Shown here: in pieces, positions 9,427-18,654 of the stretch | How positions within the stretch are numbered: the first letter of the stretch is position 1 | How the letters are laid out: the number at the start of each line of letters is the position of its first letter | Source of the DNA: Nitzschia sp. pyKryTriq1 | Lineage: Eukaryota; Bacillariophyta; Bacillariophyceae; Bacillariales; Bacillariaceae | Direction of reading: 5' to 3' | Assembly (NCBI GenBank): GCA_956465555.1 | Contig: OY101121.1 | Span: forward strand, 396,722 to 460,721 | DNA: 64,000 nucleotides | The notes under the pieces: generated by a model | Database searches by the model: none | What the model was told of the DNA's origin: nothing | What the model saw: only the letters and a program-made list of their open reading frames with translations | Position numbers and translations under genes: made by a program

Positions 9427-10764
9427 CTACTCATCATAGTTTATGTTTTGAGAGTGTTGGTTTACAAGATCATTCCATTCGTCCCGATCGATGGTACCGT
9501 TCCGGTCCTTGTCAGCCGCTCGAATCAATACTTTGGCGTCGGCCTTCTTAATGGATACGCCTGCTGACACCAATGCCGAGAAGAGTTCGCTAGCATCGAT
9601 TTCACCATTGTCGTCTTCGTCGATGTCGTCAAATACATCCTCCAATGTCTTTCCATTTGAAGATCTTCGGTTGTGTTCTGCAATCGTCGCCATGGCGTTT
9701 TTCCACTTCCAGCTGCCCAACATAGCCGCCTGGATTGAAATGCCGATTTCATTTACCAAAAAGTAAATGAGCGAGAAACCAATCACCCAAAAGAGTGCCG
9801 CGTTAATGAAGAGCGTATTCGCCAAGAACGCTTTGCTGCCGTAGTAGGAAACCAAGGCTCCCAACCAGAACAGCATCAAGATCATTGCCAACACCAATCG
9901 TTTGTACACCTCCTTTGTATGCTTACCGGTTCTCAGCCATTGACCAAGATACAAACAAACGTCGGTCGTAGCTCCTGTGGTAGAAACTCGGATTAAGTTG
10001 GCACTGTAGATGGAAGCGACTCCATTTTGGACCCCATTCGCCGCGGTTGCGCAGCAGAAGATGTAGAGAGGGTCTTGCTGGTAAAACGCCAATACGCTTG
10101 AAGCCATCATAAAGACCCCGGCTAGCAAGAAAGCGGGACCATAGGACGGCTCCATCTGGTACGGCTTGCCTTCAGGGGTCATGAAACCTGGAAGGAAGCA
10201 ACCGAACATGTAGCTGAGAATCAAACAGCTTTGATCTCCAAAAACCCGGATGTTTCCACCGGCTAGTGAAAGTGCTGAGATCGTGTAGCCACCTGTAGTT
10301 CCAGCAACAGACTGCCGTGCCCCATCAGGGTTGAGAAAGCCCGACAAGCAGCTTCCGTTTACGAAACCCATGTTGAAGGCGATGATTGCACCCATGACGA
10401 TTACGAATTTGCTCTCCTTGAAAGAATTATCCGTTCCGAACAGCTGCGAAAACCCTCGTTGCATGGTTGCATGGATGCTGTCTCGGAAGGAAGGACGAGG
10501 CTTCTTGCTGTTACTAGCATCAATCGAAACATCTTCCCGGCGCGAAGTGGAGCTGTCACGACCTGTAAATGAGGATTCGAGGCGAAGGCCATCACAAAAT
10601 TTCACAGCACTGCTTCTTTCATGGTCCGAAAGACTATCTTCCGCAAGAGAAACTTTCTTTTTCTTCACCGCGATTGTTGGTGCTGGCGCTGGCGCTTCGG
10701 CTGCTTGTTCAATATCCGCCGACTCCTCCGTCGTTGCTTTTGATTTAGCGTACTGTAGAAACAT
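9427..10764 (-). CDS. DUF1275 membrane protein with C-terminal EF-hands, intronless paralogue
   Basis: A single exon of 445 residues from the ATG at 10764. Part of the ATG region (TTTCTACAG) could also act as a splice acceptor, so an upstream exon is possible. The order of parts is the same as in the gene at 7039-9032: a shorter disordered N-terminus (~115 residues), a DUF1275 multi-pass domain (FVIVMGAIIAFNMGFVNG, GFLNPDGARQSVAGTTGGY, LVLAMILMLFWLGALVSYY), then two EF-hands. Both loops are canonical here (DEDDNGEIDASE and DKDRNGTIDRDE). Its neighbour has lost consensus in the first loop, so the pair may differ in calcium response. The tail-to-tail arrangement implies a local inverted duplication followed by intron gain or loss. 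The substrate of the membrane domain is unknown. Confidence 0.85.
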   Translation of the reverse strand: MFLQYAKSKATTEESADIEQAAEAPAPAPTIAVKKKKVSLAEDSLSDHERSSAVKFCDGLRLESSFTGRDSSTSRREDVSIDASNSKKPRPSFRDSIHATMQRGFSQLFGTDNSFKESKFVIVMGAIIAFNMGFVNGSCLSGFLNPDGARQSVAGTTGGYTISALSLAGGNIRVFGDQSCLILSYMFGCFLPGFMTPEGKPYQMEPSYGPAFLLAGVFMMASSVLAFYQQDPLYIFCCATAANGVQNGVASIYSANLIRVSTTGATTDVCLYLGQWLRTGKHTKEVYKRLVLAMILMLFWLGALVSYYGSKAFLANTLFINAALFWVIGFSLIYFLVNEIGISIQAAMLGSWKWKNAMATIAEHNRRSSNGKTLEDVFDDIDEDDNGEIDASELFSALVSAGVSIKKADAKVLIRAADKDRNGTIDRDEWNDLVNQHSQNINYDE

Positions 10765-11925
10765 CACAACAGAAAGATATGCCGATAGAGGTGTCTCGAA
10801 GGGTTTAGGGTAATGATACGTTGTCTTGTTACGTATCCTCGATACCGGTAGAGGAGGTGACAGAACTAAAAGTCGTTGAGGCTCTGTGCACCGCGGTACC
10901 TCAGTAGACTACTGTAGCACCACGCGTCAACTCACCTCTCACCACTCACCACCCCACCATGCATCACCATCAGGGATGCACACGAAGGTGAAAGGTGAAT
11001 TGAAATTGATTTGGTTCCATGCAGGATACCCACATTCCGCCTTTACCAGATAAATGTTACTGGTACTGTGTGCACGTATCATTTGTACTGTACTTGTACA
11101 GTTAAGCCCCCCCCCAGCAGGTGCTACATAATAGTACAGTACCGTACTGAATACTGAATACGCCCCCCCATGCGCGATGCACCGCACATGTTCACAACTA
11201 ACTACCGTTCTTGTTTATCGCTACCGGGTACCGGTACAGTACTGTACTTGTACCAGCTTATAGCATAGCGCGGAACATGCCCAACCAATAATACCGCTAC
11301 ATAGACCGACCAGTACATTTTTCCAAACAGATGGCCAGCCATCCAGGGGGGATGGGGAATGCCACCATGGACCAATACCGGTACTTGTTGGTCGATGGAT
11401 GACGCCATGGACCAGTAATTAACATTTATTTGGTCCCGCGATGGCAACCAGGGACAAATAAATCCCTGGTGGCAACCATCAAAACTTTCACTTAAAGATA
11501 TGGATATGGATATAAAATAAGACCGGTGCGCAGGATTAGCCCCCCCCCATTGTACCCATAACCCATCCACGCGACAGATGCATTGCAATACACACGGTCT
11601 ACGCGACTCGTACGACCATAGTCTGCCCGTCGTCGGTAGATAATGTCCTGAAGGATCTTCCACGCTAGTGCGCGCCGTGCATGCGCAGACGCCCTAGCCA
11701 CGACCAGTCGATGACGTGGTCGGCCCGTAATGACTCGGGTGCGTGTGAGACGCGCGACGTACGACTGGCCCCCGTCCGTTGCTAAGACTCAACAGAAACT
11801 ACAAGTCTATGTACTAGACTGCAACTGCCAAACAGGCACCGAAAATAGCTCATCACATGAAATGAGATTCAAACCACATGAAATGGATTCATCTGGTCAA
11901 CCATGTGAAAGTCATGCAAGATTAA
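10765..11925. other. Gene-poor intergenic region with TACCGGTA motifs
   Basis: No ORF here has coding character. Several TACCGGTA/GTAC palindromes occur (for example near 10848 and 11226), and C-rich homopolymer runs lie near 11107, 11162 and 11540. Confidence 0.45.
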
Positions 11926-12159
11926 TATTTCGCCAAGTCAGCGCAATATCTTTTCTCAACAATTGATTTTGACAACGAAGAAGCGGCAACACCCACAGAA
12001 CCAACACCAAAACCCAAACGAGGACAAACCAGAGCGGTACAAATAAACGACGTCAAAACAGAACAACAACTACGAAGAGAACTCTACAACTCCATACGGA
12101 AATCCAAGGACAGACTAGCATTCATCAGCAAGAGAGAGATTCGTAACGTCAAACGTTGA
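11926..12159 (+). pseudogene. Coding-like remnant without a start codon
   Basis: An open frame of 77 codons bounded by TAA (11923) and TGA (12157). It has no ATG. The translation looks protein-like: a Glu/Thr/Pro linker with KPKRGQTRAVQIND, then a basic amphipathic stretch (QQLRRELYNSIRKSKDRLAFISKREIR). The A-rich, CA-ending codon use differs from neighbouring genes. It resembles a fragment of a mobile-element protein or a broken exon. I cannot assign a family. Confidence 0.35.
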
Positions 12160-12332
12160 ATTTGGTGATAGTGATCCATTGCCAGAGAGCCAGCTACTAC
12201 TCACGAAATTATCACGTATTATCGCGCATGAAATTCACCAAATCCGCTAGCGCACTGCAAAGTGTCTGGCCGTCCTCCGTGCAAAAAGGTCTATCATGTA
12301 CCGGTACCCTGGTACTGGTACAGCAGTAAAAC

Positions 12333-12450
12333 AGCCATTGGTGCGCGATTGTGGGACCACTGCCCACAGGCGCGAATATGCGCGGAAAAATTTTGGGATT
12401 GAACGGGCGACTGACAAGCCCTACCGGTGTGATACCTGGTACCGGGTGGA
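12333..12450 (+). repeat. Dispersed repeat, copy A
   Basis: About 118 bp resembling the reverse complement of 14470-14589. Shared blocks include AGCCA[TC]TGG[TA]GCGCGAT, CTGCCCACA and AATTTTGGGATTGAA. Similarity is roughly three quarters by eye. It ends in TACCGGTA-type motifs. Confidence 0.5.
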
Positions 12451-12825
12451 AAGTCTCAGCTTTTCGCTTTCCTTGAAGAAGGCGGGATGGGATGGTCGAG
12501 GAAGAAAAGAAAACCCACTGCATACAACAAATGAAATCCATGTACCGGTATGGAGGAGTCCTCCTGTACAGTCTCTCGTGAGAGTGGAGCAATCTACCGG
12601 CAGTACCCGGATCGTCGCAGAGTGTACGTAGAAAGTTGACTGTTGAACCCTTGAAAATTTTTCCTTCTATCCAAAAGTACCCAGAAGTAATGTGCTACTC
12701 GTACACATTGAAAGTAGAATAAATCATAAGAGTAGGCTAGTAGCGTTATATATCAAAATGGTTGTACTGTAGTTGCGTATCAAAATTGTCGTCTTTCCCC
12801 AAGTTCCTCACACTCCGTGGCTCTA

Positions 12826-13692
12826 CTAAGCAGCGTGTGCTACTGATGGAGGCTGTAGCATTAGAGTGTTCAAGCAAAAATTTTGCTTGGCTTTGTGGAT
12901 CACAGCGGCCACTTCCTCGTTTCCGTAAGTCTTTGGATTCACCAAAGATGCCACGTAAAGGAGGCCATCGACACTGCTCCGGGCTGCATCGTAGCATGCA
13001 AGCTCGCAGCATACATGAGCAATATTGTTCATCACCGCCATGGATAGCAAGTCTGCAATGGGGTGAGCGCCCACAAAGCCTCCCAGACCTTGTGAAAACA
13101 CCAAATGGGCGCACTTGTCATAGAGCGCTCGGGCCTTGAGAAGTCGTTCCCGCTGATTTCCCCCCTCTTGTTTAGTAGAAGAATACCTTGATGGTGCCGT
13201 TTGCGTCATTCCCCTGATATGGTAGATCAGTGCCAAGTTGAAGATGCAGCATGCACTGGAAAGGCTCTGGCTGAAGGCCTGGTCGTGCTGTTGAGCAGCA
13301 AGGCAGGAGGCAGAAGAATACTGCGCGGGTGGTACCGGTATGGCTTGGCTGTAGATAATCGCAGCGTCAGGGACGTTGCTTTCCCGTTTCGGTGCAATGT
13401 TCTTTGGAAAGAGAGTGATAAACTCCATTGAGGATCCAGTAAGGCGAGGTTCTTGATTGCTGTCGTCGTTTTTGTTGTTAGACGATGACTCGAGGCTTGC
13501 TCGGGTCGACGCAGTCAGACTAGCCAACGCCTTTCGAAACAGATCTCTCGCATGTTTGAAATCTCCAGCACCAAGAAACTCGGCCCCTTTATTGTTCAGG
13601 CGAGCAGCCAGGTCGAGTGAGGTTGAGGGTGAAGGGTAGTCGGTAGAACAATCCATTGTGGGTGAAGTAGCGAAGTCGATTGAGCAATCCAT
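12826..13692 (-). CDS. TPR-like hypothetical protein
   Basis: A single exon of 288 residues starting at the ATG at 13692; the frame is open a little further upstream but only from TTG. The N-terminal part reads LDLAARLNNKGAEFLGAGDFKHARDLFRKAL, which fits a tetratricopeptide helix pair: small residues at TPR positions 8 and 20, and Ala at 27. A second helical block (CCIFNLALIYHIRGM) and a third (AVMNNIAHVCCELACYDAARSSVDGL) are consistent with degenerate TPRs. Proteins of this kind are common in diatoms, often in lineage-specific families, and mediate protein-protein contacts. No partner can be named. The linker between the repeats is Ser/Asn-rich and unlikely to fold. Confidence 0.65.
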   Translation of the reverse strand: MDCSIDFATSPTMDCSTDYPSPSTSLDLAARLNNKGAEFLGAGDFKHARDLFRKALASLTASTRASLESSSNNKNDDSNQEPRLTGSSMEFITLFPKNIAPKRESNVPDAAIIYSQAIPVPPAQYSSASCLAAQQHDQAFSQSLSSACCIFNLALIYHIRGMTQTAPSRYSSTKQEGGNQRERLLKARALYDKCAHLVFSQGLGGFVGAHPIADLLSMAVMNNIAHVCCELACYDAARSSVDGLLYVASLVNPKTYGNEEVAAVIHKAKQNFCLNTLMLQPPSVAHAA

Positions 13693-14469
13693 TATTGTAT
13701 TGCGTGTTGTTCGTTGTTCGTGCTGCTTGGTTTTTTTAAAAAAATTGTGGGACAAGTGAAAAGTGAAAAGTTCGCGACGACGCGACGTTCAACTTTATTA
13801 CCGTGCGTCAGTTGTTGTTGAAGGTTGAAATCTTGGTTTTTCTACCGGTAATAAAAATTAAAAATTGGAGTTTCTTTATCGATCGTGCGTGCGTGTGTGG
13901 TGCAATGAAGGCCTCGCTAATAATACCGGTACAAACAGATTCTTTTTTTTTAATACATGTAGTTTCTTTTTTAATAACTATGGCAAGAACATGAGCGAAG
14001 TTCTAACGCAAACAGGAAGGAGTCGTGGTGGTACAGTACAGGTACTGGTACTTGCAAAACAGAAAACAGCTCGTCTATTGTGTTATGCCCTTCACCAGAG
14101 GATTCGATTTGGTAGAAAACGGCCCCGGCGGTGCTTTGAGCTTGCTTTGAGTAGGGCCTATGTTAGTGGCAGCATTGTGGTGCAAAAGGCATGCACAACA
14201 ATGTTACAGGTCACACTTCGTTCTTGCATCAGCTAAATGCGTACCAGCTACCGGTAGAATATTTATTGGTCCATGCTTGCACCGGTAGAAGTCCGTACCA
14301 TCACGTACATAATACTTTTTAGCACAATTCGGGGAGAAGAATGAAAGGAGCCGGATGTAAAAAGCGCGTTCCTCCTCGCTTTGCTCGTCGAGATATTATT
14401 TTTGGCCAAGAGCAAGGTGCCGAGCGATGCGAGAAATGCGGTTCCGGCGGTACCAGGTACAGTATTCGT
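13693..14469. other. Intergenic
   Basis: No supported gene. Short ORFs here lack protein-like composition. TACCGGTA motifs occur near 13843 and 14249. Confidence 0.4.
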
Positions 14470-14589
14470 ACCGGTACCTGGTACGGTACAAGTACCTGGT
14501 CAGGCGCCCCTTCAATCCCAAAATTCTCCCCCAAGGCTGCGCAGATACGCGCGTGTGGGCAGCGGCCCCACCATCGCGCTCCAGTGGCT
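14470..14589 (-). repeat. Dispersed repeat, copy B (inverted relative to copy A)
   Basis: The reverse complement of this segment aligns with 12333-12450. The AATTTTGGGATTGAA core and the CTGCCCACA block are conserved. The repeat flanks the TPR-like gene on both sides. Confidence 0.5.
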
Positions 14590-14649
14590 AAGTTTTATAA
14601 TTCTTTCATCTTAAGGAAAAGCTCCGGAGGACAAATTGGGGGAAAAAAA

Positions 14650-15660
14650 GTTGGAAAAATTACTTAGGCAGTACTTAGGCAAAATGGTTGACAAGAGCTA
14701 CCTCTTTGGTTTTGTAACCTTACGGCCATGAAGTTGCATCAAAATTTACCTCTTAATAAGGAGTTTCGGGGTATGCAAGAGTTGGAGGCGTTGGTTGTGC
14801 CTGCGGTGAGCAGGAGAGGATCAACTTCCGTTGATTAAATGTTACCTTCGTGGAATGAATGGCGAATTTCTTCGATGGGTGTTCGGTACAAAAAAAAACC
14901 AAAAAAATTCAAGTGAACCCCATTTGAACTCCTGACAAATTCAGGACGTAACTGCCAAAAGTGTCAATCACAGTTGTAAAGCGCTGATGGAGGAAATTTT
15001 ATTTCATGTGGAGTTGTTTGGATTTGGTTGAGAGGAGCAGGAATTGTAATGATGTGAAAGTCGCCCGATCCTGCCGGCCATGGTGCACGTGTCTTTTTGT
15101 TTGGATTGTGAATTCGATGAGATTGGTGGACTACATCGATCGCAGTTTTATTTGACAGAAACGATTAAATATGGTAAGTTTGATAATCAAATAGAAAGCA
15201 ATTTATATTGATAAAGGAGAATTTTGAGGAACCTTACATAAATGAGCCTGTCGAGCCACAAGTGAAAGTTGTCAAGACGCCTGCCCCGTATTCGTGGTTG
15301 ACTATTTATATTCAATCTGTATATACAGCCATTAATTGTCTATATTTGACGGGCATGCGTGTTGATTTGCATTGTTATTTAGGGTTGTGGTTGAAAATTA
15401 TTGTATTCCTGTACGTATGATGTATAAAGTTTGGACTGCGGCCGTGTTTTTGTGACGACCAGCCAGGGTTTTCGTGGTTATATAATTGTTGGTGTTTTGA
15501 GAATAAAACTTGAATTCTGATTAATTATTCTGAATTGAGCACAGCTCCCACCCGAAGCCGAAGGCTCCGGTGAGAGCTGTGCATGAAGTATTGTTAAATA
15601 ATATATTTCCTTACATTAATCGAGGCGATTTTATATTAAATTGATCTATTTTTATTTCTT
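14650..15660 (+). pseudogene. AT-rich island with decayed coding fragments
   Basis: This kilobase is visibly AT-richer than its surroundings and carries several short protein-like frames on the plus strand in different registers. They are 14728-14838 (36 residues, ATG start), a frame around 14930-15060 with a CQKC motif, one around 15085-15210 (SFCLDCEFDEIGGLHRSQFY) and one around 15208-15420 (EPYINEPVEPQVKVVKTPAP, then aromatic and hydrophobic). Stops and frame changes separate them. The picture is of an old inserted gene or mobile element. The Cys-pair motifs hint at a zinc-binding C-terminus of a transposase-like protein, but that is speculative. Confidence 0.35.
15540..15581. other. Hairpin-forming sequence
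   Basis: CACAGCTC at 15540 pairs with GAGCTGTG ending at 15581. Inside, CACCCGAAGCC largely pairs with GGCTCCGGTG around a GAA loop, giving an almost continuous stem of about 19 pairs. It lies at the right side of the AT-rich island. Its role is unknown. Confidence 0.5.
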
Positions 15661-15941
15661 ATTGACATGCGTTACAATTTAAATGTTTCATGTTTTCAAT
15701 TGACTGTTTCCTATGGTGAGATTCCATTGAGATACCATTGATTGGGTATTATGGCGTGCGCCGTGCTGCGCTCCCATGAGTTACGCAATCTCGCGCTGCC
15801 AGCGCCAAACCACACTCGGACATTCTGAAGGCCTCTCGTAGTCATAAAGTCATGCACTCCTCCTTCGAGCGATGCGTGCGACTACGTAGCCAATAGCAAA
15901 TTGGACACAGCATCGAACCCAAGACGAAGTACTGTACCGGG

Positions 15942-17027
15942 ATGGAAGTTCCGGTCACTTTATACCATTTGGAACAATTAATAGTACCGGTAGCAATGCG
16001 CACATTCGCCGCTGGGCCAACCTCTGAAGTTGCTGCTGCTGCGGCTCTGCTTCTTTTCGTCGTCGCTATCGTGGCTGTCATGCTGCTGCTGCTGCTGCTC
16101 CGACTGTCAACGAACAATTATTATGCTATTGCGGCGAGTTTACATCGAATGGCGCGTTTCGTCTTCATTGTTGGTAGTGTTGTGGCAATATTAGCGCGTG
16201 ATGCTTTCCGGTGGATTGTTCGGGTCATGACGGCACAAGCTCGGAACGTCGTATCCGATATCCTTACCTTTCCGTCGCACCTCCAACGTCGCATTCAATC
16301 ATTTCAGCAAAAGAAGAAGAAGAGAGACGGCGACGATAATGTCGAGACAGGAGGAGTCGACGTTTGCTACTTGCTGCTGGATGGCTTTCACTCTCTCCTG
16401 TCTCCACATTCGGAATCCCAAAATAATGACGAGAATTCCATCAGTTTCTTCGATTTCCGCGAAGGACCTCCGAGGCAGCTGCAAGTTCAAGACTTGAGGC
16501 GACCGCCGAACAGAGTCCTTCCGTCGGATTTTCCATCCAATCACACCACGGCATGGACGCAGTTTCATGCGGAGGCAAACTGGCCGTGGTTGTGGTTGCA
16601 CACTAAAATCCTTGGCTTCCTCCTTGTCGGCTTCGGGTCAGGTATTGTCGACCTATTTCGATTCTGTATCCGTTTGCTGCTCGGCGGCAGCAGTGGCAAG
16701 CCGTTCTCTCTTTTGCCGATGCTGTCATGGCGATTTGTCATTGGATATGGGATATCGTATTTGTTTTGGGTCACCTTGTTTCATTACTGGTTCCACGCTT
16801 TTTCCCGGTGCACAAGCCGTGTTTGTGCCCGCTGGGATGTATACTTTCAAGAGCAGGGATACAGTGTCGAATTCTGCACCAACAACACCGAAGGAGAAGC
16901 TACTAGTATGAGTTGGTCAGACATGTTTTTGATTCCTCTTGTGAGAGAGGGCAAGTGCTATCTACGATTTCGACGACGCTCGTCGGCACATGAGGGTGTT
17001 GGGACGGAACTTCCATTCCAATCTTAA
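15942..17027 (+). CDS. Multi-pass membrane protein of unknown function
   Basis: A single exon of 361 residues from the ATG at 15942; Met19 is an alternative start. Strong hydrophobic stretches occur at about residues 30-55 (ending in a run of Leu), 67-85, 223-248 and 262-285. A Lys-rich patch (QQKKKKRDGDD) and Ser-rich loops lie between them. The C-terminus is soluble and mixed-charge with several Cys. I recognise no conserved family. Localisation to a cellular membrane is clear from the sequence; function is not. The flanks have no related genes. Confidence 0.6.
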   Translation: MEVPVTLYHLEQLIVPVAMRTFAAGPTSEVAAAAALLLFVVAIVAVMLLLLLLRLSTNNYYAIAASLHRMARFVFIVGSVVAILARDAFRWIVRVMTAQARNVVSDILTFPSHLQRRIQSFQQKKKKRDGDDNVETGGVDVCYLLLDGFHSLLSPHSESQNNDENSISFFDFREGPPRQLQVQDLRRPPNRVLPSDFPSNHTTAWTQFHAEANWPWLWLHTKILGFLLVGFGSGIVDLFRFCIRLLLGGSSGKPFSLLPMLSWRFVIGYGISYLFWVTLFHYWFHAFSRCTSRVCARWDVYFQEQGYSVEFCTNNTEGEATSMSWSDMFLIPLVREGKCYLRFRRRSSAHEGVGTELPFQS

Positions 17028-18654
17028 AAAAGGTCTCACCAAAAACGAAGCTCATCACCCATCAGCTTGTGCCTATCCCTAGCTCTAGGCGCCCTATGTT
17101 TGCCGGTGAAAAACTTCCATGATGGAGCCGTTGCTGCGCTGCATGGGAGGTTCGTGCAATATAGACTGGCATCGTCGAGGAGTGTGCTGTCTACGAGATT
17201 GAGTAGATACATGAAGATGGTACAGTACAAGAACTCCTGCTGAGTGGCCACTTATCTAACCAAAGAAATCAAGACCAGTAAGCAACGACCGACCGATAAC
17301 TTGATGGCTTTCTCCTACATGGAATGACAAGGAAGAAGAAACAAGACATGGTTCATCTAAGCAGACATTAGAATCGGACTGTGTAAACCGGGGACCAAGG
17401 GTGCTGAAGGACCATCATTCATAAAAAAATTCTAGTTCAACGCTGCGGCATCATGTATTAAATTTTGTTTGATGCGACACTATGGATGAGGACATGTTCG
17501 TCCTCCCCTTTGGCCAGAGCTGTTTCTTTCAAGAGCAAATTTTGATTGACACCCAAACAACACACAAACATAGAATTAAATTATTTAGACTATTCGATAT
17601 GCTAGAGTTATTAAAAAAGGTACGGCTCTATGAGCTCTCAAAGGCCTCTCGCGGTGAGATCTCTGTCACTCGCCCGATGATGAGATTTCACATCACTTTT
17701 CTACAGTAATGTCGATATCTCGTCACAAAAATCACTCCATTCAACCGGAGAAGCGGCGTTTATTTCTTCATAGTATTAGGAAGAGCATAATAATTGTGGT
17801 GGTTTATTGTTGAGTGTTGTAGGTGGTTTGATGCGTTTGATGATAATATGTTGTTCCTCATTGTCATTTTTCTTGTTGCGCGTGTGACGTGTGATTCCGA
17901 AGGAAGAGCGAGTTGATCGTATTCAAAATGCAATTGCTTATTGTAGTCTAGGGATACTTTTAATTAAATAAGGAAATGTTTTTCAATCGACTGGTATGAA
18001 TTAATTGAAAATCCAGTCCAGGCTTTCAGTCAAGAGGAGTCGGAATTTTCTACGACGCTACAGTACTGGTACTGCAGTGGTAGTGTACCAGCCAGGTACG
18101 TGGCAAACGGGGGTGGCCGCACCCGCTCCCGCGCAGAGCGAGGGGAGAGGGATCCCCGCGCCGCCTCTCCCTCTTCTCGACTGTCTCATCGCACCCGCCG
18201 CCCGAGCCATACACGTACCGGTACGTACAGGTAAAAAATAGCGCCTTCGCCATTTCGCCCATGATGCGGTTTCGCCTCCTCTACTACTGCACCTGCTACA
18301 GGTAACTTATTTTCATCGTGTTATGCGGTGACGATGAGGATGCGAAAAGATTCATTCTGCACAACACCTGAAAGCGAAGGGCCGTCATTTGTATGCGTGT
18401 GACCGTCCATCATCATCATCATCATCAAGACTATCAATACCAACTACAAGTACGTTTCCCTGCTATCGTCGCTTCTCATCATAGGACTCCCTCACGCCTC
18501 GCTCTAGACTACTGGACGCTGCATTCGAAAACACTTCTCTACTACTAATAAGACTACTCTACTAGTAGAGAGAGTAGAGGAATATTGGTTCTTCGCTCGC
18601 TTCGAATTACAGTAAGACTTGAAGCCAGTCATCGAGCAAACCAGAAAAATAAAA
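17028..18654. other. Intergenic region
   Basis: No gene is supported. A GC-rich block at 18100-18230 (CGCACCCGCTCCCGCGCAG and neighbours) ends in TACCGGTACGTAC. At 18537-18573 there is a CTCTACTAGTAGAG palindrome with further TACT/AGTA repeats, just before the GH16-like gene. Confidence 0.4.

Noticed and set aside
11202-11663. 153-codon open frame on the minus strand
   Set aside because: No ATG-supported domain, composition atypical of proteins here, and overlap with TACCGGTA repeats and C-runs.
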